From positions 1 through 50,833 of the forward strand of contig JACOXN010000010.1 of the NCBI GenBank assembly GCA_016176295.1: 50,833 bases of DNA. Direction: 5' to 3'. The DNA is from Candidatus Giovannonibacteria bacterium. Its GTDB lineage: Bacteria > Patescibacteriota > Minisyncoccia > UBA11713 > 2-01-FULL-45-33. Within the stretch, counting starts at the first letter, position 1. Each line of letters opens with the position of its first letter. Position numbers and translations under genes: made by a program. The notes beneath the pieces were generated by a model that was not told the origin of the DNA, did no database searches, and was given only the letters and a program-made list of their open reading frames with translations. This document shows, one piece after another, positions 36,401-44,871 of this stretch.

Positions 36401-38306
36401 TTCTTCAGCTGTCTTAGTTTTGAACCCGGCTTTGCCGCTGCCTGCCGGAAGCTCCCAGTCCCTGAACCTGGGTTCTCTTTCCTCCAACACCGCATACTAT
36501 GCCGCCATGAGAGTGACCGATGACGCAGGAAATGTTTCTCCCTTATCCAATGTTGCAAGCTTCACTACAACTTCGCCCGTTCCTCCCGCCGACACAACGC
36601 CGCCCTCCATATCCTCGGTCCAGGCGGCAAACATCACTGCCAACTCAGCCGCTGTAACATGGACCACCAACGAGCTGACCGACTCCCTGGTAAGATACGG
36701 CACATCGCAAACGAACCTCAGTCTTAATGCTTCAGCTTCCGACCTTACCACCTCGCATTCGATCGCCCTTTTAAATCTCCAGAGAAAGACCACTTACTAC
36801 TACCAGGTCTTTTCAAAAGACGCAGCCGGGAACCAGGCTATGTCCTCCATTTCTTCCTTCCGCACGTCAAGCAGCAAACCTCCCCAGGTCGGGAATCTGC
36901 AGGCAAAAGGCGGCTCGGTTATCCTTTCCTGGGCCGTACCATACAGCGACCCGTTCATTACCAAAATTGAAATATATCGGAGCACTTCCGGATATCCGGC
37001 CGCGGTCGCATCCGATCTCTTAGGCCCCATAAGCACGCTCAGCCAGGCTTCCTACACCGACACCGCAGTTTCCGCAGGAACCACTTATTATTACTCCGTC
37101 TTCACTGTTGATGACGAAGGCACGCGTTCCGACGCAGCCCAGGTTTCATACAGCGTTCCGGTTGCAACTAGCGCGCCGGTTCCTTCAACCGGTTCCTCCG
37201 GCCAATCGTCGGATACTACGGCTAGCCAAGGCGGCGGAGTCCCGACGCAGGGGTCGGGGTCCGTGGGTGGAGGCGGTACCGTTTCACTCTCCCAAGCCCA
37301 GGCTCCCGCCAATTTCCAGGCGAGGGGATCCAATAACCAAATCCTCCTTACTTGGTTCAACCCTGTCTCAGACCCCAACTTTGTAAGAGCAAGGATAATC
37401 CGCAAAGAGAATTCCGCCCCTACATCGGCCAATGACGGTGAAGTCATCTACGAAGGCACCGGCGAGGAATTCACCGACACCTCCCTTAGGTCCAATACCG
37501 CCTATTACTACGCCATCTTCGGCCTGAACCAGGCTTTGGCTCCCACGTCTTTGCTCCACGCCCAAGCCAAACTGGGAGAGAAGACCGAGGCGGAAATAGT
37601 AAAAGCCGTTGCCGAAGAAAGAAAGGAGAGAAAAATATTCCTTGCCTCCTCCTTGGCCAGTCTCGCAAATCCGCTTAAACTCGGAGACCAGGGCCGGGAT
37701 GTTATTGCCCTCCAAACCTTCCTCAATTTCATCGGCCTCCGCTCCGGAGACGCCACCGGCTTCTACGGAGTTCTTACCCAGGAAGCCGTCCAGAAATTCC
37801 AGGAGAAATACGACATAGTTTCGGGAGGAGTCCCGGAAAACACCGGTTACGGCTTTGTCGGCCCGCAGACTAAAGCCAAGATCAACCAGCTCATAGCCGC
37901 CCAGGGAAAGAAGATAACGACCGCCTTCAGTTATCGCTTTACCAAAGCTCTCCGGGCGGGCTCCGAAGACGAGGATGTGCGTCAGCTTCAAATCTTCCTT
38001 AACACTTTGGGATTCACCATATCTTCGGAAGGCTCAGGTTCTCCCGGGAACGAGACAAAATATTTCGGTTCACTCACCAAGCAGTCCCTGGCCCGCTTCC
38101 ATGAGTCCCAGATGCCCGAGGTCCCCAAGGAGGACAGGGGAACATTCGGCCCCAAGACCCGGGCCAAGCTGAACGAGCTTGCCGTAAATTCTTCCCAAGG
38201 AACTCTGCCCGCTCCGGCCTCTTCCGCTGCGGAAAAACAAGCACTCATCCAGCAGCTGCAAAAACAACTCGAGGCTTTGCAGAGGCAGTTTAATGCCTTG
38301 CATTGA
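30408..38306 (+). CDS. Giant secreted mosaic surface protein (LamG, PTPT linkers, SH3b x2, kelch-like and lyase-like regions, multiple FnIII, two PG-binding domains)
   Basis: 2632 aa; signal peptide; LamG (GLVGYWALNEASGTIAADSSGNG); VRSTPS...NWWNINYD x2; FnIII-like repeats (ATISWLTNELSDTQVEYG); C-terminal LKLGDQGRDVIALQTFLNFIGL and LRAGSEDEDVRQLQIFLNTLGF. Confidence 0.93.
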   Translation: MRCRIRLIIGLSFFFLFIGGSFVVLSPHSRAAAPTNGLVGYWALNEASGTIAADSSGNGRTGTLTNGPIWIAGQVGNALSFDGVNDYVTMGTALDISALPFTLSAWVNPSNFNDYGTIIGKRTTYSSVGMRFNWDLYLGTGRVLFQSPTQDFLFSYNPPLNTWTHLSVVARSGGVDLYVNGALQQTMSGTLTLGTGSGAQLRIGNAPDGPDQFAGKIDEVRIYNRALTSTEVQDVFNAGGIIPTPTPTPTPTPTIVPTPTPTPVATPTPTPIPTITPTPTPTPTPTPTPTVSSTINIGEINILTTPDSGNGNLLVAQQTTLSQTATIQSLSFYVTTAGGNLRLGVYDATGPGGGPGQKKAETNSFTPVAGWNTANVISQVSLPAGTYWLAYLPSSSILGFRNDFSGSAKWYSYTYGVMPQTFSTAPSGGTYHWSFYATLNTSGVTPTPTPIPTPTPTITPTPTPTPIPIGTLTGLDFPSKGSPSVQFRFTGANLNNSWPATYIWRIKPRQQTGYYTTFFWGHMAAGSMADFEYNYYGAHPYPVGSNSGTTHNWEVSIAGQDVITDKNGFNTTVVKDRWFTQALTAERIGNDVKVTFYWDLDAGTNRVIETTQFGHALDFPPTNPGLVFGDAPWAPGNEMLSGIFRGLQIYSGKLSLADIQTEAANQMINTPQTAAGQANVWYVNQNPTPSDISDKSGKAHNPTWFTTARPTLYTSGVTPTPTPTPTPIVSTKFIAGDRVQVINGTLNVRSTPSTSGTLLGAHAIGDLGTVVGGPINVDGFNWWNINYDITPDGWSVEDNLQKVTPTPTPTPTPTPTPTPIGGTALGNLAASMAPGTWAKLTTNNISVPSQAFEAISGGGRSGTPGYDGNMAAWSSRKRKLMIQSTSDPQVQSNWSTDLIIYDDDSNTWSLGPNPHPGVKIGYHGYDGLAWDDTNETLYYRPGAYASPTIYRYSVNQGTWSTLPSATATGGCFQIGVALTYHTTMDGGSVLCYDGERGIVQFRESTGTWSNVLPGTLVSGTGSYHTCAEYSPKKQVTVFGCGGGTAMYKIANDKTVTRLIDAPSSLNYGIVNHDMVVNPVNGNFIVIIGYAAGKGRLYELNPDGAGTWTLLDNDLTTPGKICETFYDSSAGCSGDFYGASVPTYNVIMYWKYRSPSTGEVWLYKPAGSITPIPTPTPTPTPTPTPTPTPVSTKFSINDRVQVFSGPLNVRDAANGNLLGTQATGNLGTVIGGPINAGSFNWWNINYDVAPDGWSAEDFLVKYIAPTPTPTPTPVTSGGTDFQTRCAAIGVIKCIGFDQASDIINTQWGANTGIDTNGASIPTLDFNLKASGNSSLKFTIPSNSPANTSGSYWANFSTDLATQFGGDSEFYIQWRQRFSPEFLTTAYQGGGGWKQAIIGTGDKPGCTTSNSTNCSSSCTALEVVTNNNYYRGFSQMYNSCTGSATHGPYDGFEELFGGYDFKLQNAMPSPYCLYSTSPSFPGCFKYASNEWMTFQVKIKTGPRVGDEFKNSFVELWIAREGQPSQLVINWGPYNLTAGTVGANDQFGKVWLMPYNTGKDPSQSHPTAYTWYDDLIISRNKIADPGGTVPAPLPTPTPTPTITPTPTPTPTSTPTPTPIPTPTSDATAPVISSVSASSISQSQATISWLTNELSDTQVEYGVTTSYGSQTVLNSSLVTSHFQTLSSLSVGTTYHYRVKSKDSAGNLAVSLDNTFTTSPAPDTQGPSAISNLQISNLQTNSFVLSWNSPSDLPNGGAAASYDLRYGTSPITSANFSSAIQATGEPSPSSPGFPQSYTLASLNSGTLYYAAVVSSDSAGNLSALSNVPFATTLTPAPTPTPIPTPTPIPTPTPDTTAPIISSVSSSSIFQSQATISWTTNESSDTQVEYGLTTAYGSLSALNTALSTSHAVSISSLAPNTTYHYRVKSKDASGNLAVSGDNIFITLTAPDTTAPAAIANLSASNVTENSATLTWTSTGDDGSIGTAASYEIRYSTAPITSANFSSAVLVLNPALPLPAGSSQSLNLGSLSSNTAYYAAMRVTDDAGNVSPLSNVASFTTTSPVPPADTTPPSISSVQAANITANSAAVTWTTNELTDSLVRYGTSQTNLSLNASASDLTTSHSIALLNLQRKTTYYYQVFSKDAAGNQAMSSISSFRTSSSKPPQVGNLQAKGGSVILSWAVPYSDPFITKIEIYRSTSGYPAAVASDLLGPISTLSQASYTDTAVSAGTTYYYSVFTVDDEGTRSDAAQVSYSVPVATSAPVPSTGSSGQSSDTTASQGGGVPTQGSGSVGGGGTVSLSQAQAPANFQARGSNNQILLTWFNPVSDPNFVRARIIRKENSAPTSANDGEVIYEGTGEEFTDTSLRSNTAYYYAIFGLNQALAPTSLLHAQAKLGEKTEAEIVKAVAEERKERKIFLASSLASLANPLKLGDQGRDVIALQTFLNFIGLRSGDATGFYGVLTQEAVQKFQEKYDIVSGGVPENTGYGFVGPQTKAKINQLIAAQGKKITTAFSYRFTKALRAGSEDEDVRQLQIFLNTLGFTISSEGSGSPGNETKYFGSLTKQSLARFHESQMPEVPKEDRGTFGPKTRAKLNELAVNSSQGTLPAPASSAAEKQALIQQLQKQLEALQRQFNALH
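31134..31278 (+). repeat. PTPT linker low-complexity repeat 1
   Basis: Imperfect CCNACN tandem repeat encoding (PT)n. Confidence 0.9.
31742..31812 (+). repeat. PTPT linker repeat 2
   Basis: Encodes TPTPTPIPTPTPTITPTPTPTPI. Confidence 0.85.
33913..33972 (+). repeat. PTPT linker repeat
   Basis: Encodes TPIPTPTPTPTPTPTPTPTPV. Confidence 0.85.
35174..35272 (+). repeat. PTPT linker repeat
   Basis: Encodes PTPTPTPTITPTPTPTPTSTPTPTPIPTPTS. Confidence 0.85.
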
Positions 38307-38386
38307 TTTTATTTCTACAAAACACTAAATTAGTGAGGGGCGTCTCATTAATACTATTTTCATTAAAGCTGTTCAATATATAGTGT

Positions 38387-38644
38387 ATGAATATACTATT
38401 GTGGGTAATTTTTGGAGGCCTTGCCGGCTGGGTAGGAAGCCTCATTGTAGGAGGTGATGCTCAGATGGGCATCTTCGCTAATATCGTCGTGGGAATAGTG
38501 GGTGCTCTTATTGGGGGCTGGATCGCCGACCAGACACCGTTCGGCGGGAAGCCCGGAGCGGAACGGCCCACGTCGTTTCTTAGTTTCGGGATCGCCGTAC
38601 TGGGTGCAGTGATACTACTCTTCGTTATCAATATGATTTTTTAA
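38387..38644 (+). CDS. GlsB/YeaQ/YmgE family membrane protein
   Basis: LLWVIFGGLAGWVGSLIVGGDAQMGIFANIVVGIVGALIGGWI. Confidence 0.9.
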   Translation: MNILLWVIFGGLAGWVGSLIVGGDAQMGIFANIVVGIVGALIGGWIADQTPFGGKPGAERPTSFLSFGIAVLGAVILLFVINMIF

Positions 38645-38735
38645 GAAATAACGCGAAAAAATAACACCCAGCTTGCCCGAAGCCGGTTCCTTGATTTTTC
38701 ATCAAAGTTAGTGTAATATGCAGTGGTGTCGGATT

Positions 38736-38757
38736 ACCGCCTAGTATAGGCGGTTTT
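38736..38757 (+). promoter_or_regulatory. Hairpin immediately upstream of ORF start
   Basis: ACCGCCTA-gta-TAGGCGGTTTT directly followed by ATG (38758). Confidence 0.6.
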
Positions 38758-39207
38758 ATGTTGAAATATAAGGGTTTTTACCAATTAAGCCTTAATTATA
38801 TGAATTTTCTAATACTGGCAGCTATTACCGCATTCGTCACATTCCAGCAGATAGCCCACGCCCCGGGTTTGCCCTCGGCAGAGGCTTCTGAGCCGGCCCC
38901 TAAGGTTATAAAGGCAGAAGTGCCCAAAACCGCTTCCGGAAAGATCAAATTACCGGAAATACTTGAAAAAATAGCGTTTTGCGAATCCGGAGGAAGGCAG
39001 GTGGACGACAAAGGCAGAGTTATCATCGGAGCCATTAACAAATCTGATATTGGCAAGTACCAGATAAACAAAGAATATTGGCTCGCGCTTGCCGAAGATT
39101 TGGGGCACGATATCTACACCGAAGAGGGGAACCTGGCTATGGCTCTCGTGCTTTATGAAAAGTACGGCACCGCTCCATGGAAATCGTCCGAAAAATGCTG
39201 GAAATAA
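38758..39207 (+). CDS. Secreted lysozyme/transglycosylase-like protein
   Basis: LPEILEKIAFCESGGRQVDDKGRVIIGAINKSDIGKYQINKEYW; N-terminal TM. The start may be the internal ATG (MNFLILAA). Confidence 0.7.
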   Translation: MLKYKGFYQLSLNYMNFLILAAITAFVTFQQIAHAPGLPSAEASEPAPKVIKAEVPKTASGKIKLPEILEKIAFCESGGRQVDDKGRVIIGAINKSDIGKYQINKEYWLALAEDLGHDIYTEEGNLAMALVLYEKYGTAPWKSSEKCWK

Positions 39208-39220
39208 TAAGTTTTAAAAA

Positions 39221-39252
39221 AACAATCCCGCGGACCGCGGGATTGTTTTTTG
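39221..39252 (+). terminator. Intrinsic terminator
   Basis: AACAATCCCGCGG-A-CCGCGGGATTGTTTTTTG. Confidence 0.92.
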
Positions 39253-39284
39253 TTTAGAGAAAAAAGTGTATACTCAGATAACTT

Positions 39285-40259
39285 ATGCTTATAGATGACG
39301 TAAAAATAAGAATTTCAGCCGGGCACGGAGGAAAAGGCAAAGTAGCCTTCAACACGGTTAAAATGAGCTTGGGCCCTACCGGGGCTTCGGGGGGAAGGGG
39401 CGGGAACGTTTACGCCGAAGGCGTGAGCGATCTTTCGGCTTTGGGCCAATTCCGGTTCAAAAAGGTTTTTGAGGCCGAGAGCGGCATGCCCGGCCAGGCG
39501 CAGTTCCGCGACGGCATTCACGGCAAAGATCTCGTATTAAAATTGCCGGTGGGAACCGTAATACACAATTTGACGTCTAATTCGGATACGGAAATCTCAA
39601 AGATAGGCGAAAAAATTCTTCTCGCGGAAGGAGGTTTCGGCGGGAAAGGTAATTATCATTTCCGTTCGCCCACCAACACCACTCCCAAAGAATTCCAGCC
39701 GGGCCTCCCCGGGGAGGAATTTGACCTCCATTTGGAATTGAAACTTATTGCCGACGTCGGATTTGTGGGATTGCCCAATGTAGGCAAATCCAGTCTTTTA
39801 AACGCTATTACCCGTGCCCAAAGCAAGGTCGCGAACTACCCGTTCACCACCCTTGAGCCCAATCTCGGAGTTTATTATGAGCTTATCCTCGCCGATATCC
39901 CCGGGCTTATTGAAGGATCATCGCAGGGCAAAGGGCTCGGTATAAAATTTCTAAAACATGTCGAGCGGACCGGTACGCTATTCCATTTTATTTCATCCGA
40001 ATCCGAAACCCCCGAAAAGGATTACCGGGTCATCCGCAATGAACTGGAAGAATACAATAAAGCTCTGCTAAAAAAAACTGAATATTTGTTCCTGACCAAA
40101 GCTGATCTTTTAACTCCGGCTGAAGTCAAAAAAAAGCTGGCTCTCCTCAGCAAAATATCGCCACAGGCGGTCGCCTTCTCAATTCATGATGAAGCCAGCC
40201 TAGGAAAAGTAAAGAAAATTCTAAACAAATTAAAAGATGACAAATTTATGTTAAAATAA
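39285..40259 (+). CDS. obgE: GTPase Obg
   Basis: MLIDDVKIRISAGHGGKGKVAF ... FVGLPNVGKSSLLNAIT, NYPFTTLEPNLGV, LADIPGLIEGSSQGKGLG. Confidence 0.96.
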   Translation: MLIDDVKIRISAGHGGKGKVAFNTVKMSLGPTGASGGRGGNVYAEGVSDLSALGQFRFKKVFEAESGMPGQAQFRDGIHGKDLVLKLPVGTVIHNLTSNSDTEISKIGEKILLAEGGFGGKGNYHFRSPTNTTPKEFQPGLPGEEFDLHLELKLIADVGFVGLPNVGKSSLLNAITRAQSKVANYPFTTLEPNLGVYYELILADIPGLIEGSSQGKGLGIKFLKHVERTGTLFHFISSESETPEKDYRVIRNELEEYNKALLKKTEYLFLTKADLLTPAEVKKKLALLSKISPQAVAFSIHDEASLGKVKKILNKLKDDKFMLK

Positions 40260-40263
40260 TTAC

Positions 40264-40836
40264 ATGTTTACGACAAAAAATTTGGTTATCGGAATGGGCG
40301 TGCTTATTTTAATTATGCTTGGGCTTCTTTTATTTGTTGACAGTGATATAAAAAAAGCCGAAAACGAACAGCATAAAGTATATTCCAATCCTAAGTACGG
40401 TATCTCTTTTGAATACCCCGACAATTATTTTCTTAAAGAGGGCGAGGCCGGTAATGGCGAGCGTTATCATTACAATATCACTCTGGTAGAAGATACACCC
40501 GGCAATCGCGAGATGCTGTCAGGCAAGGTGGCGGGTGAAGGTCCGACCGCGATAACAGTGGATATATTTCAGAATAATCTTGATAATTTGAGTGTTGAGC
40601 AGTGGATAAGGACGACCAGTTTCTCTAATTTCAAGCTTTCAGACGAAAAACTGGGCACAACTACGGTGGGCGGCAGCGCGGCGCTGTCTTACTCTTGGGA
40701 CGGATTATATCGAGGTGACAGTCTGATATTCGCCCATAAAGAAAATATTGTCATGCTTTCAGCCACTTATCTTACGGCGGAAGACGCCATACTCAGAGAT
40801 TTTTCCGGAATAGTTTCAACTTTCGAACTCAAATAA
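40264..40836 (+). CDS. Membrane-anchored hypothetical protein
   Basis: N-terminal TM, YSNPKYGISFEYPDNYFLKEGEAGNGERY. Confidence 0.7.
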   Translation: MFTTKNLVIGMGVLILIMLGLLLFVDSDIKKAENEQHKVYSNPKYGISFEYPDNYFLKEGEAGNGERYHYNITLVEDTPGNREMLSGKVAGEGPTAITVDIFQNNLDNLSVEQWIRTTSFSNFKLSDEKLGTTTVGGSAALSYSWDGLYRGDSLIFAHKENIVMLSATYLTAEDAILRDFSGIVSTFELK

Positions 40837-40924
40837 TATTCTCTGCGTGCGCCGGCTTTTCTTAATTTTAAAATCAATTCAACGCTAAAATAAGAAAATA
40901 AAATCTGTGGTACAATAATTATTA

Positions 40925-42637
40925 ATGGCCACGGGATTATTCACTGAATTTGGATTGATACTGATCATAGCGAGCTTCATGTCGCTTTTGATGCGCCTGC
41001 TTCGCCAGCCGCTCATCATCGGCCATATTCTCACGGGTTTGGTTGTGGGACCTTTAGTGTTGAATGTGCTTCATTCGGGAGAGATTTTTAAATTTTTCGG
41101 TGAAATAGGAATCGCTTTTCTGCTTTTTACGGTGGGTTTAAGCCTCAACCCCAGAATACTGAAAGACTACGGTAAGGTCGCGCTTATTTCCGGCATTGGA
41201 CAGGTTGTCATTACGTCGCTGACAGGTTTAGGAATTCTCCTCCTTTTGGGATTCAGCCTGGTTTCTTCGGTATATATATCCATTGCGCTCGCATTTTCCA
41301 GTACCATCATAATCTTGAAGCTCATTTCCGACAAAGGCGACCTTGAAAAACTCTATGCCAAGATCGCCATAGGCTTTTTACTGGTGCAGGATCTGATTGC
41401 AATAGTTCTGCTCTTTTCCATACCGATAATTTCAGTCAAATCCGGTTCTTTGGGAGACCTCACGCTCCTTTTGGGGCGCGCCGTCGGGTTCGCAATCATG
41501 GTTTTTCTTTTTTCGCGGTATGTTCTTGTCCGCCTTCACGCGTCCTTCGAACGTTCACCGGAATTTCTTTTTCTCGCTTCGGCAGCCTGGGGCCTGGGCA
41601 TTGCCCTTATTTTCAGAAAAATTGGAATGTCGATTGAGGCGGGAGCTTTGATTGCCGGTGTGGCGCTTTCGCTTCTGCCATCACGCGAAGAGATACATTC
41701 TAAATTTATCCCTATCCGTGATTTTTTTATAGTCATTTTCTTCGTCGTTTTGGGGGCAGAAATAGTGTTGGGTGACTGGCAGACCTTTTTATTCCCGGCC
41801 ATACTGCTTTCACTTATGGTTCTGATTTTAAATCCGGTCATTATGATGATGATTCTCGGCGTAATGGGGTACCGCCGGAAAACTAGCCTGCAGACTGGCT
41901 TTACAGTAGCGCAAATTAGCGAGTTCTCTCTGATTCTTGTCGCGCTCGGAGTCTCCCTCGGACACGTCACCAACGAAGAGCTTTCGATGGTGACGCTCAT
42001 TGGAATAATTACAATATTCGGCTCGTCTTATCTGGTCCTTTACTCAGATTGGTGGTACAGAATTCTCCGACCCTACATTAAAATATTCGAAAGAAAACAA
42101 CCCATTGAACGGCCGGAAGAAAATAAATCTTATGATTTCGTACTTATTGGCGGTTCACGCATCGGTTCCGATTTCATAGATATGTTCCGCAATAACGGTG
42201 GGAACCTGCTCGTAGTCGACCACGACCCGGAAGTTGTCTCGTGGCTGGAAACCGAAAGAATAGACTATGAACTTGGTGACGCCGGCGATATTGATTTTTT
42301 GGATTCATTGAAATTGAAGACTGCTAAACTGGTGGTTTCCACCGTACCGGATTTTGATGTCAATTTGCTTATTCTCGAAATGAGCCTTACGGAGGGGAGA
42401 GGACCCACGGTAATGGCCGTAGCGCATAGCATCTCAAACGCTCTTGGACTTTACGAAGCCGGCGCGAGTTATGTGATACTGCCGCATTTTTTGGGAGGAA
42501 AATATGCTTCCGATATCGCGCTTCAATTCGTAAAGGCTGCCAGGGACGTAAGCGAAATACGTGCGGAACACGTCCACGAGCTTGAACATCGGGCTCGCCG
42601 CGGGCACGAACACCCGGTAGTGGAACGCTACCGCTAA
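40925..42637 (+). CDS. CPA2/KefB-type cation:proton antiporter with TrkA-N domain
   Basis: GHILTGLVVGPLVL, FLLFTVGLSLNPRIL; C-terminal YDFVLIGGSRIGSDFIDMFRNNGGNLLVVDHDPE. Confidence 0.93.
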   Translation: MATGLFTEFGLILIIASFMSLLMRLLRQPLIIGHILTGLVVGPLVLNVLHSGEIFKFFGEIGIAFLLFTVGLSLNPRILKDYGKVALISGIGQVVITSLTGLGILLLLGFSLVSSVYISIALAFSSTIIILKLISDKGDLEKLYAKIAIGFLLVQDLIAIVLLFSIPIISVKSGSLGDLTLLLGRAVGFAIMVFLFSRYVLVRLHASFERSPEFLFLASAAWGLGIALIFRKIGMSIEAGALIAGVALSLLPSREEIHSKFIPIRDFFIVIFFVVLGAEIVLGDWQTFLFPAILLSLMVLILNPVIMMMILGVMGYRRKTSLQTGFTVAQISEFSLILVALGVSLGHVTNEELSMVTLIGIITIFGSSYLVLYSDWWYRILRPYIKIFERKQPIERPEENKSYDFVLIGGSRIGSDFIDMFRNNGGNLLVVDHDPEVVSWLETERIDYELGDAGDIDFLDSLKLKTAKLVVSTVPDFDVNLLILEMSLTEGRGPTVMAVAHSISNALGLYEAGASYVILPHFLGGKYASDIALQFVKAARDVSEIRAEHVHELEHRARRGHEHPVVERYR

Positions 42638-42713
42638 AAATTCATTAATATTCACTTGACTTTTTAAAAAATTGCGCTACACTTCTTTCATAAAACCATG
42701 GAGGAGGGCAGTA

Positions 42714-42917
42714 ATGTCTGAAGATAGGGAAGAAATGGTTAAGAACATCGACCGCCGGATAATTGCCGACTATATAGCGCGCGATCCGGTCGGACGAGGG
42801 CTTACGAAGGAGGCGCGGGAGGCCGCAATACTTCACGCGCTAAGCGTAAGGCCAAAAGAAATCGGCTACCCTGAAGCCGTGCAAATGGGTATCAAGCACG
42901 CGGCTTCAAATGTCTAA
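42714..42917 (+). CDS. Small hypothetical protein
   Basis: MSEDREEMVKNIDRRIIADYIARDPVGRGLTKEAREAAILHALSVRPKEIGYPEAV; canonical SD GGAGGAGG and TTGACT/TACACT promoter. Confidence 0.7.
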   Translation: MSEDREEMVKNIDRRIIADYIARDPVGRGLTKEAREAAILHALSVRPKEIGYPEAVQMGIKHAASNV

Positions 42918-42932
42918 AGCGATACCCGGTTC

Positions 42933-42957
42933 AAAGAGCTAATAGGCTCTTTTTTTG
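42933..42957 (+). terminator. Intrinsic terminator
   Basis: AAAGAGCtaataGGCTCTTTTTTTG. Confidence 0.75.
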
Positions 42958-42985
42958 TTTTACTTGACGTTAAATCCCAATTAAT

Positions 42986-43378
42986 TTATGTTTTTTTGAA
43001 ATCCAAAGCGCAGGAATTTATGCAGAATCTTTTGCCGGAGGGCTTCGGCCCGTCATAAAAAAGATGACCCAAATGCGAATCGCAATTAGAACAGACAACC
43101 TCTATCCTGTGCATTCCCGAAGCCTTGTCGTCGTGAAGTTCAACCGCATCATTGTGCAAGATATCAAAAAAACTCGGCCATCCCGTGCCGGAATCGAATT
43201 TCGCATCCGAGGAAAATATAGTAGCACCGCAGGCCCGGCAGTGGTATGTGCCGTCCTCGTGCGTATCCCAATACTTCCCGGTAAATGCCGGTTCAGTGCC
43301 TTTGCCTCTTAACACGCTATACTCTTCAGGAGAAAGCTCCTTCTTCCATTCCTCTTCGCTTTTATCCAGCTTTTCCAT
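42986..43378 (-). CDS. msrB: Peptide-methionine (R)-S-oxide reductase
   Basis: YSVLRGKGTEPAFTGKYWDTHEDGTYHCRACGATIFSSDAKFDSGTGWPSF ... RFCINSCALDF. Confidence 0.96.
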   Translation of the reverse strand: MEKLDKSEEEWKKELSPEEYSVLRGKGTEPAFTGKYWDTHEDGTYHCRACGATIFSSDAKFDSGTGWPSFFDILHNDAVELHDDKASGMHRIEVVCSNCDSHLGHLFYDGPKPSGKRFCINSCALDFKKT

Positions 43379-43421
43379 GCCTCATCTTATCATAATAGAG
43401 CTGAAATGGTATGGTTTGTAC

Positions 43422-44855
43422 ATGGACGGAGAAATAAAAAAAATCGTCTTCACTCCTTCGCTCTTTTACCATTATTCTATTTGTCCGCATTGGATTTGGA
43501 ACGATATTTACGGAGACCCGGAAAAAAAGAAAGAAATTTCGGAGTTCACTTCAAAAATTCTTGAAGAAGGGGTTCTGCACGAAGAAAAATATATCCAGGG
43601 ACTTGACGCAGTAAAAATCGAAACTAAAGACGTGGCCGAAGGTTTCAAAGAAACCTTGAAACATATGAAAAAAGGTGCCCCTCTTATTTATCAGGGGTCC
43701 ATACAGGCGGAGATCGACGGCGTCCAATTCCGCGGAAGGCCTGACCTTTTGGAAAAACACGACGGGAAGTCGCAATTCGGAAACTGGTTCTACGCGCCCG
43801 TTGACATTAAAAGCAGCCGTGAATTAAAACCGGAGCACCTTATGCAACTGGCTCTTTACGGAATGATATTGGAAAGAATTCAAAACTTTTTTCCGGAAGA
43901 AGTCTCTATCATTAACCGCGATTTTACGCATGTCAGGCACATATTGACCCTGCTTGACCGGGATAAGACCAAAAAAAAGATAAATGATATTTTAGCCGTC
44001 ATCCGAGGAGCCAAGCCGCCCCTCACATTGACAAGCGCCTGCCACAACAGCAATCCCTGGTGGGGGGAATGCTTAAAGGAAGCCGTAGAAAAAAATGATT
44101 TGGCGCTCATATATAACTTCAATTCAAAAGCTTTCGATGACCTCCGCGCAAACGGAATAAATACGGTTGCGGATCTCGCGCATGCCGACCTATCACTGCT
44201 CCCGAAAATCAGATTCGCCTCGCCCGAAGTGCTGGATAAAAAGAGGATGCAAGCAAAAGCCCTTATTGAAAAAAAAGTTATACGTCTTTCCAGCATTGAA
44301 ATGCCAGAGGCGCCGCTCAAAATATTCTTTGACATTGAGGGAGACCCTTTTCTTAATGTCGAGTATCTCTTCGGATTTTGGATAAGTGAAGCGGGGCGCG
44401 ACCCTTATTATAAATATTTTCTGGCCGAGAAACCTGAGGAGGAGGGAAAAATGTGGCAGGAATTCCTACTTTGGGTAAAAAACCTGCCCGAAAACTACAA
44501 AGTTTATCATTATCATCATTATGAAAGCGTAAAACTCAAACAGCTCGGCGAGAGATATTCGCGGATACCCGAGCTTCAAATTTTTGAAAATAGCATGTTT
44601 GACATGGCAAAAATGGTCATGGAATCGGTTATTTTTCCGGTCTATTTTTATTCCATTAAGGATATTGCCAAATATCTCGGTTTTTCCTGGAGACACGAAA
44701 AAGCCGGAGGAGCCCAAAGCATCCTTTGGTATGAAGAATGGCTCGAAAAAAAAGACAGGGGCGTTTTGGAGGATGTTATCAAATATAACGAAGATGATGT
44801 AAGAGCGACAGAATTCCTGTATGAGTGGCTGAAAAACCCGCAAAACAACAAATAA
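43422..44855 (+). CDS. TM0106-type RecB-like nuclease with RNase H-like exonuclease domain
   Basis: FTPSLFYHYSICPHWIWNDIYG ... GRPDLLEK ... PVDIKSS; IFFDIEGDP ... YNEDDVRATEFLYEWL. Confidence 0.85.
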   Translation: MDGEIKKIVFTPSLFYHYSICPHWIWNDIYGDPEKKKEISEFTSKILEEGVLHEEKYIQGLDAVKIETKDVAEGFKETLKHMKKGAPLIYQGSIQAEIDGVQFRGRPDLLEKHDGKSQFGNWFYAPVDIKSSRELKPEHLMQLALYGMILERIQNFFPEEVSIINRDFTHVRHILTLLDRDKTKKKINDILAVIRGAKPPLTLTSACHNSNPWWGECLKEAVEKNDLALIYNFNSKAFDDLRANGINTVADLAHADLSLLPKIRFASPEVLDKKRMQAKALIEKKVIRLSSIEMPEAPLKIFFDIEGDPFLNVEYLFGFWISEAGRDPYYKYFLAEKPEEEGKMWQEFLLWVKNLPENYKVYHYHHYESVKLKQLGERYSRIPELQIFENSMFDMAKMVMESVIFPVYFYSIKDIAKYLGFSWRHEKAGGAQSILWYEEWLEKKDRGVLEDVIKYNEDDVRATEFLYEWLKNPQNNK

Positions 44856-44871
44856 GTGCTACAATAAACCC

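Noticed and set aside
37368-37991. 207-aa minus-strand ORF inside the giant surface gene
   Set aside because: Antisense to well-defined PG-binding domains; composition reflects the opposite-strand codon bias.
43152-43421. N-terminal extension of the nuclease ORF
   Set aside because: Overlaps msrB in antisense; homology to the RecB-like family begins at MDGEIKKIVFTPSLFYHY (43422).
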